From Bullera alba (lineage: Eukaryota > Basidiomycota > Tremellomycetes > Tremellales > Bulleraceae): a stretch of 64,000 nt of DNA. The notes beneath the pieces were generated by a model, which ran no database searches, was not told the origin of the DNA, and was given only the letters and a program-made list of their open reading frames with translations. Position 1 is the stretch's first letter; the number at the start of each line of letters is the position of its first letter. The stretch covers positions 992,001 to 1,056,000 of the forward strand of contig BCIX01000003.1 in assembly GCA_001600095.1 (NCBI GenBank). The letters are read 5' to 3'. Positions 50,011-61,351 of the stretch are shown here, piece after piece. A program made the position numbers and the translations under genes.

Positions 50011-51190
50011 ATGCTTCCCACGGCCCCCGGTCCGTCTAGATCTACCGACGCCTCGCCCGAGCCGGACCTTCCAGTCACAAAAGCACTGGAGCTGATATCG
50101 AAGGGGCTCAAGTCGGTCTACAAGGGCTTGGACCAGCGATTGGACAGAGTTGAGAATGCATCAGATCTCACCCCGAGCGCAGAGTCTGAGCGGGGCCGGA
50201 AGAGAAAGGCGTCACAGATCACGGACGAGGATGTCGGGGGAGAAGATAGAAAGACGACACCCGGACGGACATCGTCGAGTTGCTCCAAGCTATCGCCCAG
50301 CGTTTCGCGGATGCTGCTCGAAGAGGGCCAAAGGGCGACAGCGAGCTCTTGGTTCACCGATCTCGCAAAGAAACCCGGCATCACATGACTCCTCACCAAT
50401 GTCATACCTGATCGTCGTCCACGGAGAGCCCAAATTGTTATCTTCGACGAGGCACTTCTTCCCAGCCCAACAGCACAGAGTTACGTTCTGGGTGCGCAGA
50501 GAAGCAATAAGGATCGTATCCGGCGGTGGAAGGCTATATAAGGATACGTTGCAAAAACGGGTGGATGAATTGGCGTCCTGGCATGAGGAAATGGGGTTGT
50601 CTACCGAGGGAATCGTCACAAGAGCAGTTCGACATCATATATGGATCTGTGGTCACGACCACGGCGTCAATAATGAACCTCAGCCACTCCCGATCACCCG
50701 GACACTTCTACTGAGGGTCTTGTACAGTATCAACCGGGAGACACACCTATTCGACGACGAAATGACCGCTTTGGCGCTGAGAGCGGCGTTCAGCCTAGCC
50801 TACGCAATGTCCCTGCGGATGAACGACTTCACCTACTCCACTTTCGATCCCAGCAAACACCTCTCCCGGGCATCAGTCAACATGAGCGGAGGATGGGCGA
50901 CCCACCTGACGCTCGAGCCATCGACAGGGAGACCACACAGACTTGGCGGCAAGCTACCCATACCGAGAGATGACACAATCAGACATTGTCCGGCAAAGGC
51001 GTTGTCACGATGGATGGAAGCGACCCAGGATCGACCACCCTCGGCACCGCTCTTCGACTTTGGTGGTGAGCCGTTTGAGAGCAGCAAAGTGTTTGGATAT
51101 CTGGACAAAGCCCTCACAGAGGAGGTACTTGCAGATGAGGGTTACATCGCCAATCGCTTCTCGGGTCACTCTTTCATACGAGGCGAGTAG
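50011..51190 (+). pseudogene. decayed tyrosine-recombinase gene (mobile-element relic)
   Basis: The main frame (about 50399-51190) resembles the catalytic half of tyrosine recombinases common in basidiomycete genomes (Crypton-like and related): the hydrophobic lead LALRAAFSLAYAMSLRMNDF with the first catalytic Arg, a FTYSTFDPSKHLSR block, CPAKALSRWME, LFDFGGEPF and the box GHSFIRG. In relatives this box reads GHSFRRG; here the +3 Arg is Ile. The frame stops two codons later, before the tyrosine nucleophile. Upstream, an N-terminal part in frame 1 (50011-50388), a helical piece in frame 3 (50259-50411, TDIVELLQAIAQRFADAARR) and the main frame 2 cannot be joined by an intron I can see. It therefore looks frameshifted and truncated. 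Confidence 0.65.
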
Positions 51191-51275
51191 GAGTGGTCTT
51201 AGGAAGACACATATACATAAGCCACCGAATCGTCTATGTAATCATTACTAGAGGTATCATTCGCCTGATTGACGC

Positions 51276-53393
51276 TCAAGCGGCTGCTATGGGACCTGGG
51301 TTGCTGGGCAACTTGGCTTGTCGGAACCACAAGACGAAGATGAGTCCCGTGGCGAGGATGTAAGCTCCAGTGAAGAAGTACGAGTTCTTGGATCCCGTCC
51401 AGTCTTCGATGGTACCGTCTCCAGTCGAGATCAGACCGGCCTGAATGGCGATACCGATGACACCACCGATCTGGAAGATGATGTTGGCAAACGAGCCGCC
51501 AACACCGGCAAACTCGATGGGGAAGGCTTGGATGATGCTCGTGTTCATACCAATGAAGATGATCATACCACCGGCGGTTCCGATGACCTAGTGAACCGTC
51601 AGTTTTGATCAGAACGCAAGGGAGCCTGTGCACTCACCATGCCCGTGAACATGTACTTCCAGTAGTCGTCGCCGTGACCACCGCCAGAGAAGGCAAAGAG
51701 TATCGAACCGACAAAGCACAGGACAGACGCCACTGGTTGGACATATCGAGGCTTGGTGATGAGCGAAGGGAACATCTGGGTACCGACTCCGACGACTAGT
51801 ATTGGTCAGTTATGTCTGAATCACTGCTGCAATTCGACCACTCACAGAGCGCTACGATACCCATAGGGAGAAGTTTGACTGCGGCGAGGATGGCAGAGTT
51901 ACCGAGGGCGTCTTGGAAGTAGGTCGCAATCCGAAGTTGAGCAGTTGCGAACCACATGAAGATAGCAGACGCCTGCAGAATCAAAGGGAAGATGTTGGGG
52001 TAGGACCAAATATCGTGAGGGAGGAGCGAGTAACCCCTTGGCATGAACTTCTCCCAAACGATAAAGGCGGGGAAAAGGACGAGCGAAATCACGAAAGGAG
52101 CGATAAAATCGGGGCTTCCCCAGCCAGCAGACGGGGCTTGAGTGAAACCGAGGATGAAGAGCACGAGTGCGGCCACCAGGAAAAAAACTCCGCCCAGGTC
52201 CATTCGCTTGTACTTTTCCCATCCGGGAAGGGACTGCGCTACGGCTTCGGTCTTGGGCATGATGAACCAAGCGACGATACAGAATGGGGCAACGAGGATC
52301 GTCTACAGAATGGGCTTAGCGAATGATCTCAAGGACGATATGGCAATAATAGTACTCACAGTGAACCTGAAGTACCATCGCCAAGAAGCGAGGAGGAAGA
52401 CACCAGAGATAACAAGGGCCAGGGTGTTAGCCTAAGTCAGTCAGCAATCAGCTACAGGGTGAGAGAAGATAAGAGACGTACGAGTGCGCCTGCCAACCCG
52501 AAGAGTGCCAGCTTCTTTGCCTGCTCCACCGGGTCGGGATACATTTGGACTGTTCGCGGTACCATGTTAGTGATCGTCGCGAAAAATTGAGTGCGCTTGG
52601 TAGACTCACTGATCATGTTGATGGAAGACGGGATCGTCAAAACGGCCAGCAGTGCGGATATCGCTCGGAGGACGTAGAAGGCATATTGGTCCTCCATGAA
52701 CGAGATGATGAGGTAGAACACGGCGATTCCAACAAACCCAACGATGTAAACCAGGTGCGGGGGGCTGAGAAAGGGTCAGTGAAGGTCTAAAGACACCAGT
52801 TGCCGTATGTCACTCACTAGAGATCTGATAGACGACCGGCGAAGAGGAGAGTAGCAGCGAAGACCATCGAATAGGATCCTGTTTCAAACGTTAGTTCATC
52901 TAGCGCAGCGAAGAGCATAGGTTCAGTACCCACCTAGAACCCAGGCCTCCTCCGCGACAGGGATACCGAGGTCTTTGGAGATTGGGGCGGTCTGAGGGTG
53001 GGAACCGATCAGCAAAGTTTTGTATCATCGAAGTTGAGACTCACCATCAAAAAGGTCGCGGAGACACCGGCAGCGTCGACAAACTGGATAGCTTCTGTCA
53101 GTCAATGCCCATAGGAGTCGGGCGAAGAGACTTACCATTGAGAGACAGAAACACAGGAGCAGGAAAGACTTTCGGCCGGCTGGTAGATCGCTGAGGACCG
53201 AGCTCCTGACGGGACCGGTGAGGATCCCATCTTCCTTCATCGAGCTCTCATTGAGCAGTCCTTGGTCGTGTACCGATGGGAAGCCTTTCTCGAGATTACC
53301 ACCATCGTTGAGTGTGGGCGCGTTGTCGGATGTTGTCGTGGCTGTTCTGTCCATGGCGTGAGAGTTGGACGTTTGGTCGTTGGTGTGCGACAT
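51276..53393 (-). CDS. MFS transporter, DHA2 (14-span drug:H+ antiporter) type
   Basis: About ten exons. N-terminal cytosolic region MSHTNDQTSNSHAMDRTATT to SSVLSDLPAGRKS, then first span FLLLCFCLSM, AIQFVDAAGVSATFL, motif region EEAWVLGSYSMVFAATLLF-AGRLSDL, IPSSINMI, LALFGLAGAL, LASWRWYFRFT, FCIVAWFIMPKTE and a C-terminal half with INTSIIQAFPIEFAGVGGS-like sequence (GMNTSIIQAFPIEFAGVGGS). WVLGSYSM and 14 predicted spans fit the DHA2 group (aminotriazole/multidrug type); substrate unknown. It stops 86 bases from the recombinase relic, to which it is convergent. Confidence 0.87.
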
Positions 53394-54110
53394 GCCGATG
53401 GGTGTTTGCGAAGAGTGTGGGGGATATGGGAGAACGTGCAGACCCCTATGTCCTCTATTTATGTCCTTTGTCGAGCCCACTTCGGGCTCCGATGGTGAGT
53501 GTGCAGCGCCATACCATCCTTTGTCAACCCAGTCAGATATCGCACGAACAAAATTGGTTAGTAAGCCCTTCGGCGTCTCGGCCAGACAACGCGTGAGTCT
53601 AGAAATCACTAATCAGTACGAACTGCTGTCGGTGCGGCAGAGCGTGCGGGGGGCATGGCTCGCGAGTCGTTTCTCGACATTGTGATGTTCGAGGCCGAGG
53701 TTGGGCTCGGTCGCAGGGGGACCTGCACCCTTGTGCACCCCGAAAACGACCCCCGGTCATCGGTCAACGCGAGATTGAGATCTGTTGATGCGTTAGCATG
53801 AAACAGATCGCTGACTGCTTATTCAGGCCGACGGCCTCGGGTCAGAGCACGTGCGGCAGCCCGCCGACAAGATGGTTATCTTCCCACGGTGACAGGCAGC
53901 AGTGTATCGATGCACGGACTTGAGCACACAACTCCGCATGTATCTTCTCGTTCAGCAGTACTTCAGACTTTTTGTGATTTCTAAGCAGGTGATGCTCACT
54001 GAACGTCCTACACCTCGAGTCACATCATTTCCTTGGATACAAGCACAGAGCACTCGCTGAGTCATAGAGAATTGTATCGCCCATCTTTTTAGCAACTGTT
54101 CGCACCGAAA
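53394..54110. other. divergent promoter region, DHA2 / SQT1
   Basis: 717 bp between two divergent starts; no gene or clear site recognised. Confidence 0.5.
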
Positions 54111-55728
54111 ATGTCCCACCACGAGCACGAGGAAGACGACGCCCATCTCTCCGAAGACGACATTGTCGAGATCCACGATGATGACGATGGAGACGAGCCC
54201 ATGGACGAAGACGAGGGCGAGTTTGTCAACGATGGCGAGGAGAGCGATGGAGACAACGCAAAGTACGATGGGGAGATCGTCATCGGAGAGCCACAGCCTG
54301 GAGAGGAGCAGGAAGAGTGGGAGCGCATGCAGGCGGAAGCTGCAGGTCGAGACGACAACAGTTGGGGTGTCACAGGTGAGGCGTCGCCCCCATCGTCAAG
54401 TGAGGTGCTTATCTGTCATCAGCTCTGCACGGCTCTCAACAGTCCGTGTTCACCGTCGCCCTCCACCCACTGTTCCCCAACCCACCTATAGCTGTTTCCG
54501 GAGGAGAAGACGACCTCGCATACATCTTCTCGCCAATCCCCTCCTCCTCCTCTAGCACCTTCAACTCGGAAACATTTCCATCGACCAAGCTCACAGGACA
54601 TACCGACTCTGTCGTCTCGGCCGGCTGGAGCTTTGACGGTGAGATGGTCGCTACGGGTGGAATGGACGGTAGAGCACGGGTTTGGAGACGGGTCAAGGGA
54701 AAGAGCGCAGATGAGAGTGGACCAGATTCGTGGAAGGACTGGGAGTTTTTGACGAGCTTGGAGACGGGAAGTGAGATTCAGGTGTGTGGATACCGTTCCT
54801 CAGTATGACACGAACGCTGACCCCGATGTAGTGGGTCAAATGGCATCCAAAAGGCAACGTTCTAGCGGCTGGTTGTGAAGACTCGTCTATCTGGTTATGG
54901 AACCGTGAGTCTAATACAAGTACAACCCGCACCTTTGCTGATGCTCCGCAGTGCCATCTGGTAACACTCTGACGGTGCTCTCATCGCACACGATGCCCGT
55001 TACCTGCGGTATCTTCCCCCCTCCCAACGGCCGACAGCTCTTGACCACTTCTCTCGACTCGACGTTGGTCCTATGGGAGATCTCGTCTTCGACTCCAGCT
55101 TGGAAGCTGTCTACGTTTGCTGCGCCCAACTCGCCCGATCTCGACCCCTCGATAAGCGGCATCACCTCTTTGGCAGTCTCGCCAAATGGGCAGATAGCAG
55201 CTGTCGGCGGAGCCAACGGTCTGGTCAAGATTATCAGCATTGTCAAGGGGGAGATCCTGTCTACTCTCAGGGGGCACAGCGAGGGCGAGAGTGTCGAAGC
55301 GCTCGAGTTTGTCGATCTGCTGGGCGGAGCTGGAGGAGGTAAAGGTGTTGTCTTGGTCAGCGGCGGTACGGATGGCAAGGGCTTTGTCTGGGATGTCAAC
55401 ACTGGTCGAGTCAGAGCCGAGCTCAAGCACGATGTGAGTGGCGGGAGTAGGCGAGCAGTGAGGGAAGATTGCTCATCCTCCATAACAGGAACCCATAACG
55501 TCCCTCGCACCACATCCTGTGCCTCATCTGCACCTGCTGACCTCGGCATCCGCCGATGGTTGCTTGAAGACCTGGGACATTAGGACTGGTGCGCTGATAG
55601 CTACGCATAAAGGCCACACTGGAGTGATCAACGGTGTTGCCGTGGCTAAAGCACCACAAGGCAACGACGCAGGAGAGATCGTCATGAGCGCTGGAGACGA
55701 GGGTGTGAGCTTGATCTGGAAGGTGTAG
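54111..55728 (+). CDS. SQT1: WD40 protein Sqt1/AAMP
   Basis: Beta-propeller chaperone; yeast Sqt1 holds ribosomal protein uL16 (Rpl10) before assembly into the 60S subunit. Five exons give about 475 residues. The very acidic N-terminus (EHEEDDAHLSEDDIVEIHDD) is typical and binds basic ribosomal protein. WD repeats are visible: VALHPLFPNPPIAVSGGEDD, GHTDSVVSAGWSFDGE with MVATGGMDGRARVW, VKWHPKGNVLAAGCEDSSIW, LLTTSLDSTLVLWE, SLAVSPNGQIAAVGGANG, LVSGGTDGKGFVWD, LLTSASADGCLKTWDIRTG, GHTGVINGVAV and a last strand VSLIWKV. The start ATG at 54111 precedes the acidic region directly. Confidence 0.93.
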
Positions 55729-55895
55729 TGTTATGCATGGGTTACAGATGTGTAGAGTGGCATGCATCTTCACTTGCAGCTGGCTATGACAGCTTCGCCA
55801 GACGACGACATGCCATCGAAACTGCCCTCAGTGAGCAATTCCATTTGGATGGAATGCATGTATGAGCATCCGTGACGCCTTCGCGCTAAATACCA

Positions 55896-57161
55896 CTACT
55901 CCCATATGACATCGACCCAATGCTTCCTACCGCTATCTCTGATGACACCCAGGCACTCTTTCCTGAGCCCTTGATCAAGCATCCGACGTTGATCTTCCTC
56001 CTCTAGATTCCTCTCCGCTAACTCTTCAGCCGGGTCTAAGCCGTCTGCTTCCGCTGTTCTCAAACCCAATACTCTTAACGAGGGCAGATGCGTAGCTGGT
56101 GGCTGGAGCAAAGGCCTAAGAAGGCTCTCTGATATCCGGATGGGCGAGTAGGACAAGTCGAGCACCTATCTCGCCATCAGCGCTCGCCACCAAGGTGTGA
56201 GGAGCTAACATACTCGAAGTACGAGGAATCTTCGACCGATCGCTGCGATTCCTCTTCGCCATATTTCGTGCCTATTGTCGCCCTTGATCTGTACACTGCA
56301 TAGAGATAGCTCCCGCAGCGAAACAGGCAGCAATGATACCAACTTCTCCAGATCGCTGATTGTCGAATAGGACAGGTTGATCGAAGTCATAGACAATGCG
56401 GTGAAAGAGGGTAGTTTCCGTAAGAAGGTGATTGGCGATGGGTGCAGCATGAGCGGTAGGTGATGGACTGATGGCGCTTCTTCTCCAACCTCCCAGCTCT
56501 GCCTAGACTGAGAGGTATTGTCCTCGGAATCATCCTGATTGTAGCCTTCTTCAATTTCCTCCTCTGACCAGTCAACGGCGGTGAGGACGGCTGCCAAGCT
56601 GTGGTCCGACAATCGGGAAGCATGGCCTTCCGGTACAGTCGACCCCAATGCGAGCAACTCCGGCTTGAGATGGTCGGGAAGGTATTTGACCTGCTCCCGC
56701 ATGACCTCGCTCAGTACGCATCTCGGACCATCCTCCTCCAGGGTGATCATTCGTTCATCGTTGAGATATTGCAGGACCGCAGATAGACAGTGTTCCACCA
56801 ATCTCAAACCTCCTTGACGCTGAGACGATTGAGATACATCTTGGCGGAAGAGCAGATCGCAGGACCTAACCAATTGTTCTCTGGTGACCGGTACTTTGTG
56901 ATCGATGCGCGTGACCTTCGGCAAGGGATTGAGATCCTTGTGTACCGCTTGGGACCAAGATCTGGGAGGTGCTGGTCCCGCGACACCTCGTGAGGCTTGT
57001 CGATGAGCGGCATTAGATCGCCTGAGCAGTTCCGCTCTGAGTCGGTCGATCAGCTTGATCCACCATCGGTTTCGACTTCTCAGGGTACGCACGGATGAAC
57101 GCTTCCATCTTCCGCTTCTATTAGCCCACTGGCCGGCGCTCCAGGACTGGTTGGCTGCCAT
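55896..57161 (-). CDS. leucine-rich-repeat-like hypothetical protein
   Basis: 405 residues in two exons if the start is at 57161. The C-terminal half has irregular LRR-like units (FTALSMTSINLSYSTISDLE, LVSLLPVSLRELSLCSVQIK, VLRVLDLSYSPIRISESLLR, LPSLRVLGLRTAEADG) and ends WVDVIWE. The N-terminal half is mixed helical with PAPPRSW. I recognise no named family. The frame upstream (57162-57367, from MPKHVPTFKHLIATS through SVVEILANSRANSR) also reads like protein and could be a real first exon joined by a 35-nt intron; then the protein would start at 57367. Divergent from AMS1. Confidence 0.62.
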
Positions 57162-57672
57162 ATCCTTTCCCTCAGCCCGAACCTACTTCCTGGCAAGGGA
57201 GCCGACGAGGCACCCTGCTCGTCTGTCGATGCCGCATGAAAGTGTCGACTGTTCGCTCTGGAGTTCGCTAAGATCTCCACCACACTCTTCTCCTGTTTTC
57301 CAGGTTTCTCCTTGCGGTCTTGAGACGTGGCTATGAGGTGCTTGAATGTGGGCACATGCTTGGGCATGGGGGTTTTCGCTGATGATGGACCTACACCATT
57401 GCAATCAGAGCCAGCTAATCTGCAACCCAGATCGCAGCAGGACAGATCCGTCGCCACTCTCGGCCTATTCGCCACGTGGCCTCATGTCCCGACCGGCGCA
57501 CAGGAGCCGAGAGCACTGAGAGCCGGCGTTCGTCCGCATCAACGTCCGCATCGAGTTGGCATCGAGCTATCGATCACGCTTAAAGGTTGCTCGGTTGAGA
57601 TCAAACTAGTCTGGTCATTGCTTCGACAGTGAACGGTAGCATCGTCTCGAACAGAGCAAGAGACTATCAACC
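57162..57672. other. divergent promoter, LRR-like gene / AMS1
   Basis: 511 bp between assigned starts; the left 206 bp may instead be a coding exon of the LRR-like gene. Otherwise nothing seen. Confidence 0.4.
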
Positions 57673-60600
57673 ATGTCGTCCGCGACCAAGATGGACTATC
57701 CCCAGATCACCTGGGCGTCCCGTAAGTCATGACCTGTCCGCTAGGCCACGTTCGATATTGGATTGCTTGGCTGATCGTGCACAGGTCCTAAGCATCTCAA
57801 TGACATACACGGTCGACTGGATCAATTCACAGTCAGTGCTCCATCTCATCACCCCCTATGTGCAAGGCAATCACGATGAGAATTGTGCTGATCTTCCCCA
57901 AAGGGAGGACACTTTGAGCGACATAACCTGTCTGCATTGCTCTTTGCCGAGCGAATCGATGACAGCAAGCACGTCAGCCTCGAAGTATGGTCCGCCCCGG
58001 GACGAAGCAAGCCGACTTTTGCAGAAGCCAAACGACAGACCTACAAACCTGCCAAAAAGGGAGACTCCTTTGGACCAAGTTGGACGAACCACTGGTTCAA
58101 GGTCACGCTGCACATCCCAAAAGAATGGGAAGAGTACGAGCGTGTGCAGCTCGAGTTTGACAGCTCGAGCGAGGCAATGGTATTCACCACTGATGGTGAC
58201 CCGCTGCACGGTAAGTTGAACGCTTGAGTTGCGAGGCACTTCTGACTTTGCTCTTAGGCCTCACCGGCGGATTCGGCCAAGATCGACGAGTCGAGTTCAT
58301 CATCCCCGACAAGGTCCGCAAAGCTGGCGTCGGACACTTTTACATTGAAATGTCCTGCAATGGGATGTTCGGGCAGAACGGTGAAAACCCGCCAGACCAG
58401 AACAAATACTACACCATCAACTCTGCCGACCTCGTTGTGCCCCGCATGGATGCCTGGAGGGTAATGTGGGATTTCAACACCCTGCATCAGCTCGTCAACG
58501 ATCTGCCCGGTGACAGCTCTTTGAGAAACAGAGCACTCTGGGCCGCCAACCAGATGATGAACGTCTTCAGGGAGGGTGACCCTAGCAGTCTCAAGGAATG
58601 CCGAAAGGTCGCAGAGCTCGTCCTCGGGGAGGATTGGGAGAAGGACATCGGCAGAGATAGCGAGAAAGCCAGCAAGCAGGTTGGGACTTTGTGGGGTGTG
58701 GGCCATTGGTGAGTAACGTATCCTCAAGACAAGTTGCTGACCTGAGCAGCCACATTGACACTGCTTGGCTATGGCCTTTCTCCGTGACACAGCAAAAGTC
58801 TGCTCGATCTTGGGCCACCCAATGTGACATTATGGACAGATACCCAGAGCATCGGTTCTCTGCTACTCAGGCGCAACAGTTCAAATGGACAGAAGAGCTC
58901 TACCCGACCTTGTTCGCCCGGATCAAGGAGAAGGTATCCGAGGGATCTTTCCAGCCGCTTGGTGCTACCTGGGTCGAGATGGACACGAACATGCCCTCCG
59001 GGGAAGCTCTCTGCCGACAATTCCTCTACGGACAACGATACTACGAGAGCCGATTTGGTCACAAATCCAACACCTTCGTTCTCCCCGATACCTTTGGCTA
59101 CTCTAGTCAATTGCCCCAGATCTGTCGATTGGCTGGCGCGCACAACTTTTTCACCCAAAAGCTCTCGTGGAACTCTATCAACAAGTTCCCCCACACGACC
59201 TTCAATTGGGTCGGTCTCGACGGATCTCAGGTGCTCACCCACATGACTCCGGTGGACGCTTACAATGCCCAGTGCGACATGAGCGAGATTAGACGCGGTC
59301 TCACCGGTCACAAGAACCAAGAGGTCACTCACCAGTCCCTACTCCTCTTCGGCAACGGTGATGGAGGAGGTGGTCCCACTCCGCCCATGTTGGAGAAACT
59401 CCGACGAGCTCGAGCCGCGGGCAAGCAAGCCGACGCCGGTGGTCAGATTCCCATGGTCAAGATGGGAGGAAGCTTTGAGCAATTCTTCGACTCTGTTCGA
59501 GAGGAGACGCTCAATGGAACCAAGCTACCCAACTGGAGAGGAGAGCTGTACTTTGAGCTCCACAGAGGTACCTACACTTCTCAAGCGGATATCAAGCGAG
59601 GCAACAGAAAGAGCGAGATCTTGCTCCGAGAGGCCGAGCTCGCCGCGACTAGAGCCAGTTTGGTCGATCCAACCTACGAGTACCCCAAGAAGGAGTTTGA
59701 CGCTGCTTGGGAGGATCTGCTCCTATGTCAGTTCCACGACGTGCTACCCGGTAGTGGTATCGCCATGATCTACGAGGACGCCAGGGAAAAGTACGCCAAG
59801 ATTGCCAAAAATATCGGAGCCGTGCTCAAGAACGCCTACGAAATCCTCTATCCCGGCTCTGTAGCCCTCTCCGAAGCTCAGTCTTCGCAGCCCGGCAACA
59901 TCTTTGCCGTCAACACCATGACCGATTACCCTCGAAGAGAGGTGGTCGCAGTGCCATGCAAGGCCAACCCCGTCGTAAAGACCTCCTCGGCCCAGCTCAG
60001 CGGTGACAAGTCGACCGGTTTCATGCTCATGCAGTCTGGAGTGCAAGGCAATGACGAGGTTATCGCTTCGCCAAAGGGTCTATACGCCGAGACCAAGCCA
60101 GTGTCCATCCAGCAGACTGGTGCGGATTCGTTCGAGATGTCAAACTCGTCCATCCGCTTGACCGTGTCCGAGGGCCGAATTACCAGCTTGTACGATATTG
60201 CGGCCGACAAGGAGCTCGTCTCGCCCGGCGAGACCGGAGGTATGGTCATCATGGAGGATCACCCCAACTACTGGGACGCCTGGGATGTTGACTCATTCCA
60301 TCTTGAGAAACAGACCCATCTCAAATTCGGCAGTGTCAGCATTCTCAACAAGGGTCCCCTACGAGCCACACTCGGAGCGACTACGGTTCTTAAAGGTGGA
60401 AGCAGGATCGAGGTCGAAATCTCGATCGACGCCATCCCTGCTTCGCTCCGCGCCGATGCGAGGAGTTTGGTCCAGTTCTCCGCAATGGTGGATTGGAGGG
60501 AGAAACACCAGTTCCTCAAGTTTGAGCTTCCAGTGGACATTCACTCCGACTTTGCGACATACGAGACCCAATTCGGTACCGTTGCCCGACCTACCCACCG

Positions 60601-61351
60601 AAACACCTCGTGGGACGCGGCCAAGTTTGAAGTCTGCGGTCACAAGTTTGCAGATCTGTCCGAGTACGGCTACGGTGTTGCCATCCTCAACGAGAGCAAG
60701 TACGGCTACTCTACCGACGGCAACATCATGCGACTGTCCCTCCTCAGAGCCCCGACTATGCCGGATCTCGACTGTGACATGGGCACGCACCAGTTCTCCT
60801 GGGCCATCTACCCCCATGTGGGCACGTTGACCGAGAGCGACGTGTCCCAGGTCGCTTATGCGTTCAACAACCCGCTGCACATGCGATACTCGTCCAGCCC
60901 ATCCGCCCAAGTCGCTTCCCACTCGATGGCGCGCACAACGCCGTTCACCGTCACCAACGCCATCAAGGGTCCTTATGGCGGTATCACGGGCGCGCCAAAC
61001 GTGACGTTGGAAACCATAAAGCGAGGAGAGGACGACTCTTTCGAGGCCGACGGACAGCGAACGGTTATTCTTCGGCTGTTTGAGAGTTATGGCGGTGCCG
61101 CAAAGGTCAAACTGGGCGTCAAAGGCTTGAAGATTGTCAAAGCCCAATTGGTCAACATTCTCGAGGAGCACATTGAGGATGTCAAAGTACACGACAAGTC
61201 CGGAATGACCGGAGACAAGGGTGGTGATGACGACGAGGTGTCGATCAACCTCAACTTTAGAGGTTACGAGATCAAGACTGTCAAGTTGACTTTGGGCAAG
61301 GCGAGCAAGAAGAGGACGGATTCACAAGGTTCATGGGTCAAGATCTGGTGA
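57673..61351 (+). CDS. AMS1: alpha-mannosidase AMS1 (glycoside hydrolase family 38)
   Basis: Cleaves terminal alpha-mannose from free oligosaccharides; in yeast it is carried to the vacuole by the Cvt/autophagy pathway. Six exons give about 1,100 residues and there is no signal peptide, as in AMS1. Active-site elements: HIDTAWLWPF (zinc ligands His and Asp, spanning an exon junction), VLPDTFGYSSQLPQI (catalytic Asp), FWNSINKFP-like WNSINKFPHTTFNW, and the zinc His in LLCQFHDVLPGSGIAMI. The C-terminal beta domains include SLYDIAADKELVSPGETGGM, YETQFGTVARPTHRNTSWDA and HQFSWAIYPHVGTL. Start at 57673 (MSSATKMDYPQITWAS) with three small introns following closely. A minus-strand frame of 277 codons is a shadow. 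Confidence 0.95.

Noticed and set aside
60359..61192. 277-codon minus-strand ORF opposite AMS1
   Set aside because: Antisense shadow of the mannosidase exon.
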